Assembly (NCBI RefSeq): GCF_041379945.2
Contig: NZ_JBFTXJ020000013.1
Span: 1 to 64,000, forward strand
DNA: 64,000 bases
Direction of reading: 5' to 3'
Source of the DNA: Aneurinibacillus sp. REN35
GTDB taxonomy: Bacteria > Bacillota > Bacilli > Aneurinibacillales > Aneurinibacillaceae
Part shown: positions 16,107 through 25,724 of the stretch, piece by piece
How positions within the stretch are numbered: the stretch's first letter is position 1
Layout: each line of letters begins with the position of its first letter
Translations under genes and position numbers: made by a program
Notes under the pieces: model-generated
Told to the model about the DNA's origin: nothing
Seen by the model: only the letters and a program-made list of their open reading frames with translations
The model's database searches: none

Positions 16107-17513
16107 TTACTGTATAATCCGCACCGGGGTCTGATCCTTTAGCTGAGTCTGCCCTTTCACTACCACCTTATCCCCGGCTTTCAAACCGCTGACTACAAGA
16201 ACATGCGTAGAATTACCTTCCGCCGTCACGATGGAACGTTTGATTGCTCTTGTTCCTTCTATAATATAGACGCTCTTCTTCCCATCCTTCTCTATGATCG
16301 CATCAGTAGGAACAAGAAGCCCTTTCTGGCTGTCCATTTGTGCGCCGACTACATTTACCTTCATACCGGGCAGGATGGTGCCAGATGCATTAGACAACTC
16401 AATCTCTATCGGGAACATCCTCGACTGATGATCGGCTTCTATGCCTTTGTACGTGACTTTCCCTATAACGGTCTTCTCTAATGCTGGAATCTGCACATCC
16501 ACTTCGCTTCCTTTTGTGAACTTAGCAATCATCGACTCGGATACGTTAAGCTTGACGAGAACCGAATTCATATTAATAATGGTGGCAACTGGCACTTGCG
16601 GACTTACAAGCTCTCCTTGTTCATATCCTAATGAGCTAATGGTGCCTGTAACAGGCGACTTGATAACCGTATCATGTAGAGCATGACGTGCTTTTTCTAC
16701 ACCGACCTGCGCCTGCTGCACCCCGGCACGGGCAGCCCGTTCTCCGCCTATGGCTTGTTGAACAGCGGCAGCAGCGGTTTTATTCGCACCGACTTGTGCC
16801 TGCTTTACATTCGACTGTGCCGCATTAATGGCACCCTGCCCCTGCGCATCTGCCTGCGCCGACTGATTCAGTACATTTTTCGCCTGAAGCAGAGCTTCCT
16901 CCGCTTGATCCAGCTGCGCCTTAGAGATAGCCCCTGCATCCACCAAGCTTTTTACACGATCATAATTAGCCTGGGCAATCATCACGCCCTGCTTGGCAAT
17001 CTCATACGAAGTATTTCCTGAGGCTTTTACACCGTATGTATTCTTCGCTTGAGTAAGGGAGGCGGCAGCGGTTTCTACCGACGCCTGTGCCTGTGCCTGC
17101 GAAGCCCTGGCCGCACTTATACCTGCCTGTGCTTGAGCTAGGGACGCATTGGCGGTGTTAAGAGCAGCCTCTGCTTGTTTTACTCCCATTACATAATCCG
17201 TTGCATCCAGACGTCCAATCACTTGCCCCGCTTTTACTGCATCCCCTTTTTGCACGGATAATGAAGCTAACGTGCCTGATTGTTTAGCAATAACAGTCAC
17301 GCTGACCTTCGGCCATACTTCTCCTAATAGTTGGCTTCCGCCTGTCAGCACGCCCTCCTTCACCTGGGCTACACTAACCGCAACCGGCTTTACTTCTGCC
17401 GCACTTCCCGCACTCATCGTACCCGTCTCCTGCGCCGCTCCACAGCCGCTAAGCAACGAAGCCGATAGGAGACACGCCGTCCCAATCTGCATCCATTTTC
17501 GTTTCATAAACAC
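16107..17513 (-). CDS. RND efflux adaptor (membrane fusion) lipoprotein
   Basis: HlyD/AcrA-type adaptor of 468 residues. The signal peptide ends in the lipobox LLSGC. A split lipoyl-like domain (VAQVKEG to GRLDATDY, and later VIKSPVTGTISSLG) flanks a long Ala- and Gln-rich helical hairpin (about 110-275) with repeated AQAQA/AAAVQQA patterns. Beta-barrel and membrane-proximal domains follow. It links the RND permease to the exterior. The GTG at 17513 follows AAAGGAGG; an ATG two codons later is possible. It lies 12 bases downstream of the permease gene in one operon. Confidence 0.9.
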   Translation of the reverse strand: MFMKRKWMQIGTACLLSASLLSGCGAAQETGTMSAGSAAEVKPVAVSVAQVKEGVLTGGSQLLGEVWPKVSVTVIAKQSGTLASLSVQKGDAVKAGQVIGRLDATDYVMGVKQAEAALNTANASLAQAQAGISAARASQAQAQASVETAAASLTQAKNTYGVKASGNTSYEIAKQGVMIAQANYDRVKSLVDAGAISKAQLDQAEEALLQAKNVLNQSAQADAQGQGAINAAQSNVKQAQVGANKTAAAAVQQAIGGERAARAGVQQAQVGVEKARHALHDTVIKSPVTGTISSLGYEQGELVSPQVPVATIINMNSVLVKLNVSESMIAKFTKGSEVDVQIPALEKTVIGKVTYKGIEADHQSRMFPIEIELSNASGTILPGMKVNVVGAQMDSQKGLLVPTDAIIEKDGKKSVYIIEGTRAIKRSIVTAEGNSTHVLVVSGLKAGDKVVVKGQTQLKDQTPVRIIQ

Positions 17514-17525
17514 ACGTCCCCTCCT

Positions 17526-20500
17526 TTACGCGGGCTTTTGTTCTTCTTCGGTCGATTCCGCCGCCGGAAGCATACCGCGCTTTCGTAATGTGTAATTGCG
17601 TATTTTATCCAGAACCTCATAGCCAACCGGAACAATAACGAGCGTAAGCAGTGTCGAGGTAGTCAAGCCACCGATCACTACAATCGCAAGCCCAGGTGAC
17701 ATAAGAGATCCCTTTACTTCTCCCAATCCAAGCGGTAGGAGAGCGACAATCGTCGCTACGGCTGTCATAATAATCGGCCGCAGACGCGTAATCCCAGCTT
17801 CAAGCAACGCCTCCCGTGTCGATAGTCCCTTCTCCTTCTGCTGTTGCACACGGTCTACATACACAATCGCATTCGTAACTACGACTCCAATCAGCATCAG
17901 AAAACCAATTAATGCTGTTAAATCAAGCGACGAACCCGTAACGAACAGGCCCACAATGCCTCCAATGGCTGCAAGAGGCAGAGAGAGAAGGATCGAGAGT
18001 GGTGCCATAGCATTCCCAAATGCAATGACCATTACGATATATACCATGACAACGGCTGCCCCTAATGCGTAAAACATCTCCTGAAAGCTCTTCTGCATGT
18101 CTTCACTGATGCCCCCGCTTGCAACCGTTACACCATCCGGCAACTTCATTTTCTTTACTGCCTCATTCTGTGCTGTGCTGATTCCCTCTTTATCGTTACT
18201 GGTAATATCAGCTGTGATAGAGACGAATTCCTTTTCATTGCGGCGCATAATCTGAGAGGGCGCCTCTTCTTTTATTACCTCTGCCACATCCTCAAGACGA
18301 ATCTGTTGTCCTGTCGGTGTATTCAATAGAATTCCTTTAATCTTCTCTAACGAATTGCTATCAGCTTCTCTTAGTCCGAGAATGAAATCGTATTCTTCGC
18401 TATCAATCTTAATCTTACCGATTTTAAGACGACCTGTCAGACTGCTTACATCACCGGCAACTTGAGCTGGTGACAATCCCCTTTCTGCGGCCTTATCACG
18501 GTCTACCCGTACAATCACTTCTGACTTTTTGTCTGATAGATTATCTTTTACGTTGACGAGAAGCGGGTTCTTTTCTACTTCTGATCTAACCATCTCCGCC
18601 GCCTGAATGAGCGCTTCCTTATTCGGTCCATTCAGCACAACTTCATAACCTTCATTTGCTCCGCTGCTAATTTTGTCTATTGTCAATTTAGAATCGGCAG
18701 GAACAATCGGTTCGGTCTGTTCACGAAATTTACTCAGAATAGCTCCTACATCAGCACCGTCTTTTAGCATAATAAACATGGAAGAACGGTTGGGCGCATC
18801 ATTCTCCCCTATATTCGTCTCAATATAATCAACGCCTGGCTCCTTCTGAAAAACATCCTGGATTCGCTGCGTTGCTTCTGCCGTCGCCTCAAGCGTCGTA
18901 CCTTTGGGCATTTTTAGCGCAGTCTGAATAATACCCAGATTGGAATCACCGAACATACTCACATTCAAGAAGCCTACCAGACTTACACTTCCAAGCAGCA
19001 AACCAAAAGAAAGAACTACGGTTATGATTTTATGGCGCAATGACCAGTTCAACAGGCGCTGGTATGCAAATGAAGCTTTACCCGGCTTATGTTCCTTTAC
19101 TTTTGTGGAGTGAAGCAGCAAAAGCTTGGTCATCAGCGGAACTACCGTAACCGCTACCAAGAGCGAAGCAAGCAGCGAACATACGACCGTAATCGCAAAC
19201 GGCCGGAATACTTCACCTACAATACCGCTCACAAAGGCAATCGGTACAAATACAGCGACAGTTGTAATGGTAGAGGATGTAATGGCGCTCGTTACTTCCT
19301 TGGCAGCAAATCGAATTAAATTCGGTGTACGCTCACGACTAAGCTGCAGGTGACGGAAGATATTCTCAATTACAACAATACTATCGTCTACAACCCGCCC
19401 CACCGCAATTGCCATACCAAACAGCGTCATCATATTCAGTGTTAGTCCAAGCCAACCCATAAAAATCAAACTAACTAAAATCGAAAGCGGAATGGATACC
19501 AGAACGATCAGTGTGGATTTCATGTTGCGAAGGAATAGAAGGATCATGAGGGAAGCCATAACCGCACCCATCATTCCTTCATTCATCATACTCTTGATGG
19601 AGTTCTTGATGTCTACCGAGGTGTCATATACCGTTTTGAAGTCAATATCCGGATAACGCTTTTGCAGTTCTGTAAGCTTTGCATTAATCATGGTTCCGGT
19701 TTCTACCGCATTGCCTTCTCTTGATTTGTAGAGGCGAATGCTGATACCGGGCTTGCCATTGAGACGGCTAATCTGGTCAATGTCTGTTTCGAAGGCAACG
19801 CTTGCTACGTCACCGATCTTTACATACGATAGTCCTCCGTTCATCCCGGAGGGTAAAAATAGCTTGGTATTTTTAATTTGTTCAATATTAGTGAATTCAG
19901 TAAGTATGCGGACCGCCTGATCTTCTCCCTGGATTTTTACATTTCCGGCGGGGATGCCGACATGATTGGCCTGAATAAGCTGCTTAAACTGCGAGGCAGA
20001 AAATCCATAGCTGCTTAATGCGGACAGGTTGGGATAGATGTGGACCTTATTCAGACGTTCACCAATGGTCGAGACTTTTTCTACCCCACCAATGTCCTCT
20101 AGTTCCGGTACGATCGTATCCTTCACCAACAAATTTAGCGAGTCATCGGATACACCGTTATTTTTCGTGCTTATAGCCAGATAATAAATCGGCTCCGTAC
20201 CGAATCCTTCCGTGCTTACCTGCGGACGCTCCGCATCTTGAGGCAATTTGACCCCTGAGATCTTCTTCTCAACCTCGTCTCTTGCCTCCTCTGCATCCGT
20301 ACCTGCGTTCAGCATGAGGACAAGCGTTGAATGATTATCAACAGAATGTGATTCGAGGTATTTCGTTCCTTCGACAGAACTGACCGCTTTCTCCAGCGGT
20401 TTTGTCACATCGTCAAGCACGTCTTCCGGTGCTGCATTCGGGTAATCCGTCTGAATGATAACGACGGGGAATGAAATATCCGGCATGCTCTCAATTTTTA

Positions 20501-20597
20501 GAGAGGTTGCCGCTACGATGCCGCCCATTGTAATCAATAGAACAATAATGATAATGGCAGCCGAATTTCGCAATGAAAAGCGAGTTAAAAACTCCAC
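17526..20597 (-). CDS. SwrC-type RND multidrug efflux permease
   Basis: Resistance-nodulation-division permease of 1023 residues, with 12 transmembrane helices and two large extracytoplasmic loops. Typical motifs include SMPDISFPVV, YPNAAPEDVLDDVTKPLE, the helix-4 GMAIAVGRVVDDSIVVIENI with the paired aspartates of the proton relay, and TALIGFLMLIGVVVTNAIV. In Gram-positives the best-known relative is B. subtilis SwrC/YerP, which exports surfactin; lipopeptide or antimicrobial export is therefore inferred. I chose the GTG at 20597, directly preceded by repeated GGAGG, over the upstream ATG at 20636. It forms an operon with the adaptor lipoprotein. Confidence 0.93.
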   Translation of the reverse strand: MEFLTRFSLRNSAAIIIIVLLITMGGIVAATSLKIESMPDISFPVVIIQTDYPNAAPEDVLDDVTKPLEKAVSSVEGTKYLESHSVDNHSTLVLMLNAGTDAEEARDEVEKKISGVKLPQDAERPQVSTEGFGTEPIYYLAISTKNNGVSDDSLNLLVKDTIVPELEDIGGVEKVSTIGERLNKVHIYPNLSALSSYGFSASQFKQLIQANHVGIPAGNVKIQGEDQAVRILTEFTNIEQIKNTKLFLPSGMNGGLSYVKIGDVASVAFETDIDQISRLNGKPGISIRLYKSREGNAVETGTMINAKLTELQKRYPDIDFKTVYDTSVDIKNSIKSMMNEGMMGAVMASLMILLFLRNMKSTLIVLVSIPLSILVSLIFMGWLGLTLNMMTLFGMAIAVGRVVDDSIVVIENIFRHLQLSRERTPNLIRFAAKEVTSAITSSTITTVAVFVPIAFVSGIVGEVFRPFAITVVCSLLASLLVAVTVVPLMTKLLLLHSTKVKEHKPGKASFAYQRLLNWSLRHKIITVVLSFGLLLGSVSLVGFLNVSMFGDSNLGIIQTALKMPKGTTLEATAEATQRIQDVFQKEPGVDYIETNIGENDAPNRSSMFIMLKDGADVGAILSKFREQTEPIVPADSKLTIDKISSGANEGYEVVLNGPNKEALIQAAEMVRSEVEKNPLLVNVKDNLSDKKSEVIVRVDRDKAAERGLSPAQVAGDVSSLTGRLKIGKIKIDSEEYDFILGLREADSNSLEKIKGILLNTPTGQQIRLEDVAEVIKEEAPSQIMRRNEKEFVSITADITSNDKEGISTAQNEAVKKMKLPDGVTVASGGISEDMQKSFQEMFYALGAAVVMVYIVMVIAFGNAMAPLSILLSLPLAAIGGIVGLFVTGSSLDLTALIGFLMLIGVVVTNAIVYVDRVQQQKEKGLSTREALLEAGITRLRPIIMTAVATIVALLPLGLGEVKGSLMSPGLAIVVIGGLTTSTLLTLVIVPVGYEVLDKIRNYTLRKRGMLPAAESTEEEQKPA

Positions 20598-20733
20598 GCC
20601 TCCTCCTCCTTTCTCTTTTCCACTATGAAATACCATGAAATGAATTCGTTTCTATGTTAGCGCATCGGTCTTTTATAGCGGAACGGCCTAAGAATGATTC
20701 TTCATCAGCCTTAGGACGGAGGGATTATGACAT

Positions 20734-20764
20734 AAAAAGGGAGAAGGTCTTTCAACCTTCTCCC
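20734..20764 (-). terminator. Terminator of the rhodanese gene
   Basis: The stem GGGAGAAGGT / ACCTTCTCCC (20764-20755 with 20748-20739) is followed by TTTTT on the minus strand, just past the stop at 20782. Confidence 0.85.
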
Positions 20765-20781
20765 ATCTAATTCCTATTCTT

Positions 20782-21090
20782 TTACTTCTCAGTAGAACCG
20801 GACCAATCCAGCATGCCGCCCACCATGTTTTTGACGCGGTAGCCGCGCTCTGCCAGCCATTCGGAAGCCATACCGCTTCGATTTCCACTGCGGCATACCA
20901 TTATATATTCCTTGTCTTTATCCAATTCATGCAAGCGAGCCGGAATTTGACCTAGAGGAATATGCTTGGCACCCGGAATACGGCCGGATGCATACTCATC
21001 GTCCTCTCGAACATCGATGAGATTGAGTGTTTTGCCCTGCTTGACCTGCTCGTCTACTTCACGCGTTGAGATCTCACCATGTGCGCTCAT
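20782..21090 (-). CDS. Single-domain rhodanese-like sulfurtransferase
   Basis: A 102-residue cytoplasmic rhodanese domain. It starts with the CH2A-like NLIDVREDDEYASGRIPGA and has the active-site loop CRSGNRS, whose cysteine would carry a persulfide. Such small rhodaneses move sulfane sulfur between thiols, but the physiological acceptor is unknown. AGAGGAGG precedes the ATG. It lies downstream of ccdA on the same strand with a 50-base gap and no terminator between, so the two may be co-transcribed; both concern thiol chemistry. Confidence 0.92.
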   Translation of the reverse strand: MSAHGEISTREVDEQVKQGKTLNLIDVREDDEYASGRIPGAKHIPLGQIPARLHELDKDKEYIMVCRSGNRSGMASEWLAERGYRVKNMVGGMLDWSGSTEK

Positions 21091-21140
21091 TACATCGCCT
21101 CCTCTTATCTGTGCGTAACGCTCTCATTCTTATTATACCC

Positions 21141-21863
21141 TTATATGCCCGTAAAAATAGTAAAGGAAGACAGCCAAGCGCTCAAGCGCTGCATCTCTCC
21201 AGTATAGATCAGCACACCCATGCCGATCAGAAGCCACCCACTTACGTTTTTGATTACAGGCATCCAACGATTCAAACTGCGAATCGCCTTAACGGAATAA
21301 AGCATAATGAAAGAAATGACAAAGAACGGAACCGCAAGGCCAAGAGAATAGACACCCAGAAGAAACATCCCTGTATTCACAGTGTCAGCATTGCCGGCCA
21401 AAAGCAGAATCGAAGACAGCGCAAGCCCTACACAAGGTGTCCATCCAGCCGCAAAAGCCATGCCGAGCAGAAGGGAAGAGAACCACTTGCCTGCCTGAAT
21501 ACGCGACATATCGAATCGCTTCTCACGCATTAAAAATCCAAGCTTTAACCACCCGATCGTTTGAAACCCAAATATAACGATTAAAATTCCACTCAACTGT
21601 TCAAACACTTCACGGTTTGAACGTAGGAACTGGCCAAAATAGCTCGCTGTCGCTCCGAAAAGCACAAAAATAATGGAAAATCCGATAATGAATGCCAGCG
21701 AACGAATAAACAATGTACTGCGCCGGATCGTCAGCCGGTCATCCTGCACCATCCCTCCCGTCAGATGGGTCACATATGCCGGGATTAACGGAAAAACACA
21801 CGGTGAAAAGAAAGAAATCAAACCGGCAAACCAAGCAAACGATATTGATATGGATTGCTGCAT
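21141..21863 (-). CDS. ccdA: Cytochrome c biogenesis protein CcdA
   Basis: Thiol-disulfide transporter of 240 residues with six transmembrane helices. The two redox cysteines are in FSPCVFPLIPAYV (first helix) and GWTPCVGLAL (fourth helix). CcdA carries electrons from cytoplasmic thioredoxin to extracytoplasmic thiol proteins used in cytochrome c maturation and spore formation. I chose the ATG at 21863, preceded by GAGGTGG, over the one at 21887. A perfect 16-base-arm palindrome lies about 110 bases upstream. The rhodanese gene follows. Confidence 0.93.
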   Translation of the reverse strand: MQQSISISFAWFAGLISFFSPCVFPLIPAYVTHLTGGMVQDDRLTIRRSTLFIRSLAFIIGFSIIFVLFGATASYFGQFLRSNREVFEQLSGILIVIFGFQTIGWLKLGFLMREKRFDMSRIQAGKWFSSLLLGMAFAAGWTPCVGLALSSILLLAGNADTVNTGMFLLGVYSLGLAVPFFVISFIMLYSVKAIRSLNRWMPVIKNVSGWLLIGMGVLIYTGEMQRLSAWLSSFTIFTGI

Positions 21864-21970
21864 CGTACCTACCACCTCATTAAGCATTTTCGCATATTCC
21901 TTTCAGTCAGTGCAATAAGAGCAGGCTGTTTTCCACCGTTGCCGTTCTCGGGTGTCACCTTCCCGCCACA

Positions 21971-22005
21971 ATTCAACCTCATATACATAGTATATGAGGT
22001 TGAAT
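21971..22005. repeat. Perfect inverted repeat upstream of ccdA
   Basis: The arms ATTCAACCTCATATAC and GTATATGAGGTTGAAT are perfect reverse complements of 16 bases separated by ATA. There is no T run on either side, so this is not an ordinary terminator. It lies between the terminator of the cysteine hydrolase gene and the ccdA start and could be an operator or a transcript-stability stem. Confidence 0.7.
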
Positions 22006-22052
22006 AAAGAAAAAACGGCTGCATCTCCGAATCTGTCATCGGAGGCACAGCC
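22006..22052 (-). terminator. Terminator of the cysteine hydrolase gene
   Basis: On the minus strand GGCTG...CTCCGA / TCGGAG...CAGCC forms an interrupted stem (22052 to 22017) followed by GTTTTTTC. It lies directly after the stop at 22059. Confidence 0.75.
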
Positions 22053-22058
22053 ATTTTA

Positions 22059-22673
22059 TTATAAAATAATCACTTTCCCATCTTTGTTTACAAACTCAAT
22101 GCCCTCCTGCAAACGCGTATCCACATCCAGAACCGTCTTCATAATTTTAATGGCATTTTCGTTATCTTCTTTATGATTCGAGGCGATACAATCGGAAGGA
22201 ATGTACAAGTGAAAATCCCGCATATAAGCATCATTTGCTGTAAACAAAATACAGCTATTACCTGCTACTCCTGCTATAATCAGCGTTTCTACTTTGAGGT
22301 ATGCAAGCAGCGTATCGAGTACTGTAGAATAAAAACCCGAATGCTTAGGTTTTAAGACAAAGTAATCGTCTTCATCCGGGAGCAACTTATCTACAAACGG
22401 CTTCCCGCGTACATTATCGCTTGTAGCATGGGCCACCAGCTTAAGAAAATCAGATTGCCATTTTCCATAATTATCATTTACATAAATGACAGGAATATCC
22501 GCTTCTTTCGCACGTTTTTTCAACGCAACAATATTGTCTACAATCTTCATGGAATTGGCAAATAATAAATCACCTTCCGGATATTCAAAATCATTAACAA
22601 CGTCAATTAATAAGAGCGCCACGTTAGAAATATCCGGCACATTCCCATGAAGATCAATATTTTTAGATGGCAC
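22059..22673 (-). CDS. Isochorismatase-family cysteine hydrolase
   Basis: A 204-residue alpha/beta hydrolase of the isochorismatase/nicotinamidase superfamily. The expected triad is visible: Asp in LLIDVVNDFEYPEG, Lys in VLKPKHSGFYST and Cys in GVAGNSCILFTA, the last preceded by the cis-peptide region. The substrate is not predictable; the isochorismate-specific C-terminal carrier domain is absent. It is monocistronic, transcribed divergently from the RsbR-like gene across a ~230-base intergenic region. Confidence 0.88.
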   Translation of the reverse strand: MPSKNIDLHGNVPDISNVALLLIDVVNDFEYPEGDLLFANSMKIVDNIVALKKRAKEADIPVIYVNDNYGKWQSDFLKLVAHATSDNVRGKPFVDKLLPDEDDYFVLKPKHSGFYSTVLDTLLAYLKVETLIIAGVAGNSCILFTANDAYMRDFHLYIPSDCIASNHKEDNENAIKIMKTVLDVDTRLQEGIEFVNKDGKVIIL

Positions 22674-22905
22674 ACTTCCACCCCTATTCTGCTATCTCTT
22701 CCTATACTCTCTACCTCTTTCCCTATTCTCACAAACACTATGCATGCGCCCCATCTGCTTCATGAACGTAAAAACAGGGAAGAAATAAATAATGCGCAAT
22801 GGCTTGTTTGGCGTACTGGGTAGAATGTATCATGACACATACATAACCGACCGTTGATTCAACTTAGACGTACTATACGACTTGTCTGGTAAGGGGGTAA
22901 ATCGT

Positions 22906-23727
22906 TTGAATTCAATTCAGCAATTCGCTTCACATCTAATAGAAGAACATGCAGCAATCGGGGAACTTATCACAGAGGCTATCCTCTCGCAAACAAAGGA
23001 ATCGGCACGCCCCGATGAACGAGAACATGGACAAGCAATCCTCTCCAAAATCGTAGAGGTTGCAGGAAAATCCTTACTCCTACCTTTAGAAGATCTTGAG
23101 AGGGAACTGGTTCTCTGGAGTCGAACCATCGGCGAGCAAAGGGTTCACCAAGGGCAAAGACTCGGTAAAGTCCTTGCATCTGTACCTATTGTTCGTTCTG
23201 CATTCATTGGCTATATGGGTCAATTATGTATAGAACAGCAAATAATAACGAAAGACATCCTCTACATCATGGAGAAGATCAACTATACGCTTGATATTGC
23301 AGTCAATGAAATGATCAGAGCGTTCGATCAATTCAAAGACAAGATCATTAGTGCAGCTTATGAAGAAGTAAGCGAACTCTCCGCACCGATTGTGCCTATA
23401 CTAAAAGGAACGGCTGTTCTTCCACTCATCGGTTCTATTGATTCGCATAAGGCCAACCATATTTTGCACAATGTTATTCCTAAGGTTGCAGAATTAAAAC
23501 TCCACTGTCTTATTATTGATTTCTCGGGAATTCATGTGATTGATACGATGGTTACTGATCATATTTTCAAAATCCACCGCATTCTTCGCCTGCTCGGCAT
23601 TCATGCTGTATTGACAGGGATTCGGCCAAGCCTGGCGCAAACCGCCATCGGCATCGGCATTGATTTCTCTACAATTAAAACATATGCTACCGTACAGCAG
23701 GCGCTTGAAGCCATACAAAAAGAATAG
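22906..23727 (+). CDS. RsbR-type stressosome protein
   Basis: A 273-residue protein with an N-terminal non-haem globin-like sensor half and a C-terminal STAS domain (about 155-270), the layout and size of B. subtilis RsbRA paralogues. The STAS part has LPLIGSIDSHKA and IIDFSGIHVIDTMVTDHI. The second phosphorylation threonine (in DTMV) is kept, while the first position (GTIDT in RsbRA) is serine here. Stressosome proteins control sigma-B through RsbT, but no rsbS or rsbT gene is adjacent. The start is probably TTG at 22906 with AAGGGGG seven bases upstream. Monocistronic, followed by a terminator. Confidence 0.85.
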   Translation: MNSIQQFASHLIEEHAAIGELITEAILSQTKESARPDEREHGQAILSKIVEVAGKSLLLPLEDLERELVLWSRTIGEQRVHQGQRLGKVLASVPIVRSAFIGYMGQLCIEQQIITKDILYIMEKINYTLDIAVNEMIRAFDQFKDKIISAAYEEVSELSAPIVPILKGTAVLPLIGSIDSHKANHILHNVIPKVAELKLHCLIIDFSGIHVIDTMVTDHIFKIHRILRLLGIHAVLTGIRPSLAQTAIGIGIDFSTIKTYATVQQALEAIQKE

Positions 23728-23757
23728 CACACCCATTCGCAGGTGTGCTTTCTTTGC
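23726..23757. terminator. Terminator shared by convergent genes
   Basis: The stem AGCACACC / GGTGTGCT (23726-23733 with 23742-23749) is followed by TTCTTT on the plus strand. It lies at the end of the rsbR-like gene and abuts the stop of the converging deacylase gene. Confidence 0.7.
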
Positions 23758-25037
23758 TATTTCTTAGCACCGATTGTTTTTTCATTCTCCACACCGCACC
23801 AATGCATAATCGTATGCGCCATAATCTCGGCACATTCAATCACACGGTCAAGCTCGATGTATTCATTCGGATAATGTGCCATGCTGGTTACACCCGGTCC
23901 GAATACAAGCGATGGAGTCTCTCCTACCTTAGTCAGCAGACCACCGTCCGTTCCCCACGGCGAGGCTTCGATTACAGGATCTTCACCTAGAACCGTGCGA
24001 TACGATTGGACAAGATGATTCATCAATTCATGATCGGAATCCATCATTCCAGGTACCCACTGAGCACCGAACCATTCTAGTTTTGGAGGATGCTCTGTCA
24101 ACCATTCATCATCAAGTTCTGCCAGCGCTTCAGCCATTGCCTGCTTAGCATCCTCCATGTCTTCATCCGGGGCAACCCCCATTCTTCCTTGAAGTTCTAC
24201 CAGATCCGGTACAGAAGACGGCCACTCTCCCCCTTGGATCATTCCGATATTAATCGGAATCGGAATGGGGATATTTTGATAGAGCGGGTCTGTAATCTGA
24301 TCATTCCGCTTTTTTTCAAGGTTGCGAACCGCTTCTACGATCATCATCGCTTTCTCGATGGCACTCACACCTTCATAGCGAGTACCACCGTGTGCCGAAC
24401 GTCCCTTAACCTTGATTTTGAACCACATGGAGCCTTGCTGTTTCGGAAAAATCTTCATCTGTGTCGGTTCCGGGATGAGCGCTGCATCTGCCTTATATCC
24501 TCTTAGCACAGTGGACAGCGTTCCTGAGCCTCCGCTTTCTTCTTCAACTACACTCTGAAAAATAATATCTCCCTTAAGGCGAATACCTAATTCCTTTAGG
24601 CATTCAATGGCGAACAGCATAGCGACATTGCCGCCCTTCATATCTGTAACCCCACGTCCGTACATTCTCCCATTCTCTATCTTACCGCTGAACGGGTCAT
24701 CATCCCACTGCTCCAGATCTCCTGCAGGTACAACATCGATATGGCCGTTCAAGATGAGCGACTTACCGCCGCCCTCACCTCTCCACACACCGACCACATT
24801 AGGACTGCCTTCAAACGAGGTGCGCGGTGAACAGAAATATGGATGCTTTACCAACTCATCTCCCGCTGGCTCCCATACATCCACTTCCAAGCCCAACGCG
24901 GCCAATTTATCAGCTACAAGCTTTTGTGCTTCGGCTTCCTTTCCCTGTACACTCGGAGCTTGCACGACCTGCGCCAGAAAATCCATCGCTTCCTGCTGAT
25001 GTTCCTGCATCCATTGTTTAATTTGATCCTTCATCAT
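23757..25037 (-). CDS. M20 family deacylase (YodQ-like)
   Basis: Zinc-dependent amidohydrolase of the ArgE/DapE/ACY1 family, 426 residues. Metal-site motifs are visible: NGHIDVVPAG, GRGVTDMKGG with the bridging Asp, VVEEESGGSGT with the catalytic and metal-binding glutamates, and a C-terminal His in SMAHYPNE. A dimerisation lid domain lies in the middle (about 190-310). In B. subtilis yodQ occupies the same place beside kamA-yodP-yodR-yodS-yodT, so removal of an acyl group from a beta-lysine breakdown product is inferred. It is the last gene of the minus-strand operon starting at 27785. Confidence 0.88.
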   Translation of the reverse strand: MMKDQIKQWMQEHQQEAMDFLAQVVQAPSVQGKEAEAQKLVADKLAALGLEVDVWEPAGDELVKHPYFCSPRTSFEGSPNVVGVWRGEGGGKSLILNGHIDVVPAGDLEQWDDDPFSGKIENGRMYGRGVTDMKGGNVAMLFAIECLKELGIRLKGDIIFQSVVEEESGGSGTLSTVLRGYKADAALIPEPTQMKIFPKQQGSMWFKIKVKGRSAHGGTRYEGVSAIEKAMMIVEAVRNLEKKRNDQITDPLYQNIPIPIPINIGMIQGGEWPSSVPDLVELQGRMGVAPDEDMEDAKQAMAEALAELDDEWLTEHPPKLEWFGAQWVPGMMDSDHELMNHLVQSYRTVLGEDPVIEASPWGTDGGLLTKVGETPSLVFGPGVTSMAHYPNEYIELDRVIECAEIMAHTIMHWCGVENEKTIGAKK

Positions 25038-25055
25038 GCCTTGGCACCTCCCTGG

Positions 25056-25724
25056 TTATTTAAAGACCGGAACTTGACTACCTTCAGCAATTATAAGTGG
25101 GGCTTCTGTGCTTTCCACTACCTGTTCAACTGTGTAGGGATAGAGCACTTCACGCAGATAGAGCGCATCACCTACTACTTCAATCACTGCACGCTCGGTA
25201 ATAATCATATCCACACATGCTGGTGCGGTCAGCGGTAGTGTACACTTCCGCAGAATCTTAGGCTCTCCTGCCTTATTCGTGTGGTTCATCAGCACAATAA
25301 CTTTCTTTGCTTTCTGCGCCAGTTCAATTGCTCCTCCCATGCCCGGCACCCGCTTACCAGGGACGATCCAATTCGCCAAATCACCGTGTTGGCTCACTTC
25401 AAGCGCTCCTAGAATTGTAATATCGAGATAGCCACGACGAATCATTCCAAAAGCCACCGTACTATCAAAGTACGAAGCACCCGGAGCTAACGTAATCGGA
25501 AAGCCGCCCGCATTACACAGATTCTCATCCTCTTCTCCACGTATAGGCGATGGTCCTGTACCGAGAATGCCATTCTCGGCATGGAACATCACATTCCACT
25601 CATCCGGAATATAATCCGCTACAAGCGTCGGAATGCCAATGCCTAAGTTTACCAGCATACCGGGATGGATTTCTTTTGCCGCGCGACGCGCGATTAGGTG
25701 ACGCTGCTCTACTCCCACGCCCAT
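25056..25724 (-). CDS. CoA-transferase subunit B (YodR-like)
   Basis: Beta subunit of a class I 3-oxoacid/butyrate-acetoacetate CoA-transferase, about 222 residues. The NLGIGIPTL segment and the active-site-like ENGILGTGPSP are typical; the catalytic glutamate is in the latter. It pairs with the alpha subunit encoded immediately upstream. The ATG at 25724 follows GAAGGAG and overlaps the end of the alpha gene by 16 bases, indicating coupling. In this cluster it probably activates a 3-oxo acid derived from N-acetyl-beta-lysine; that substrate is inferred from context. Confidence 0.9.
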   Translation of the reverse strand: MGVGVEQRHLIARRAAKEIHPGMLVNLGIGIPTLVADYIPDEWNVMFHAENGILGTGPSPIRGEEDENLCNAGGFPITLAPGASYFDSTVAFGMIRRGYLDITILGALEVSQHGDLANWIVPGKRVPGMGGAIELAQKAKKVIVLMNHTNKAGEPKILRKCTLPLTAPACVDMIITERAVIEVVGDALYLREVLYPYTVEQVVESTEAPLIIAEGSQVPVFK

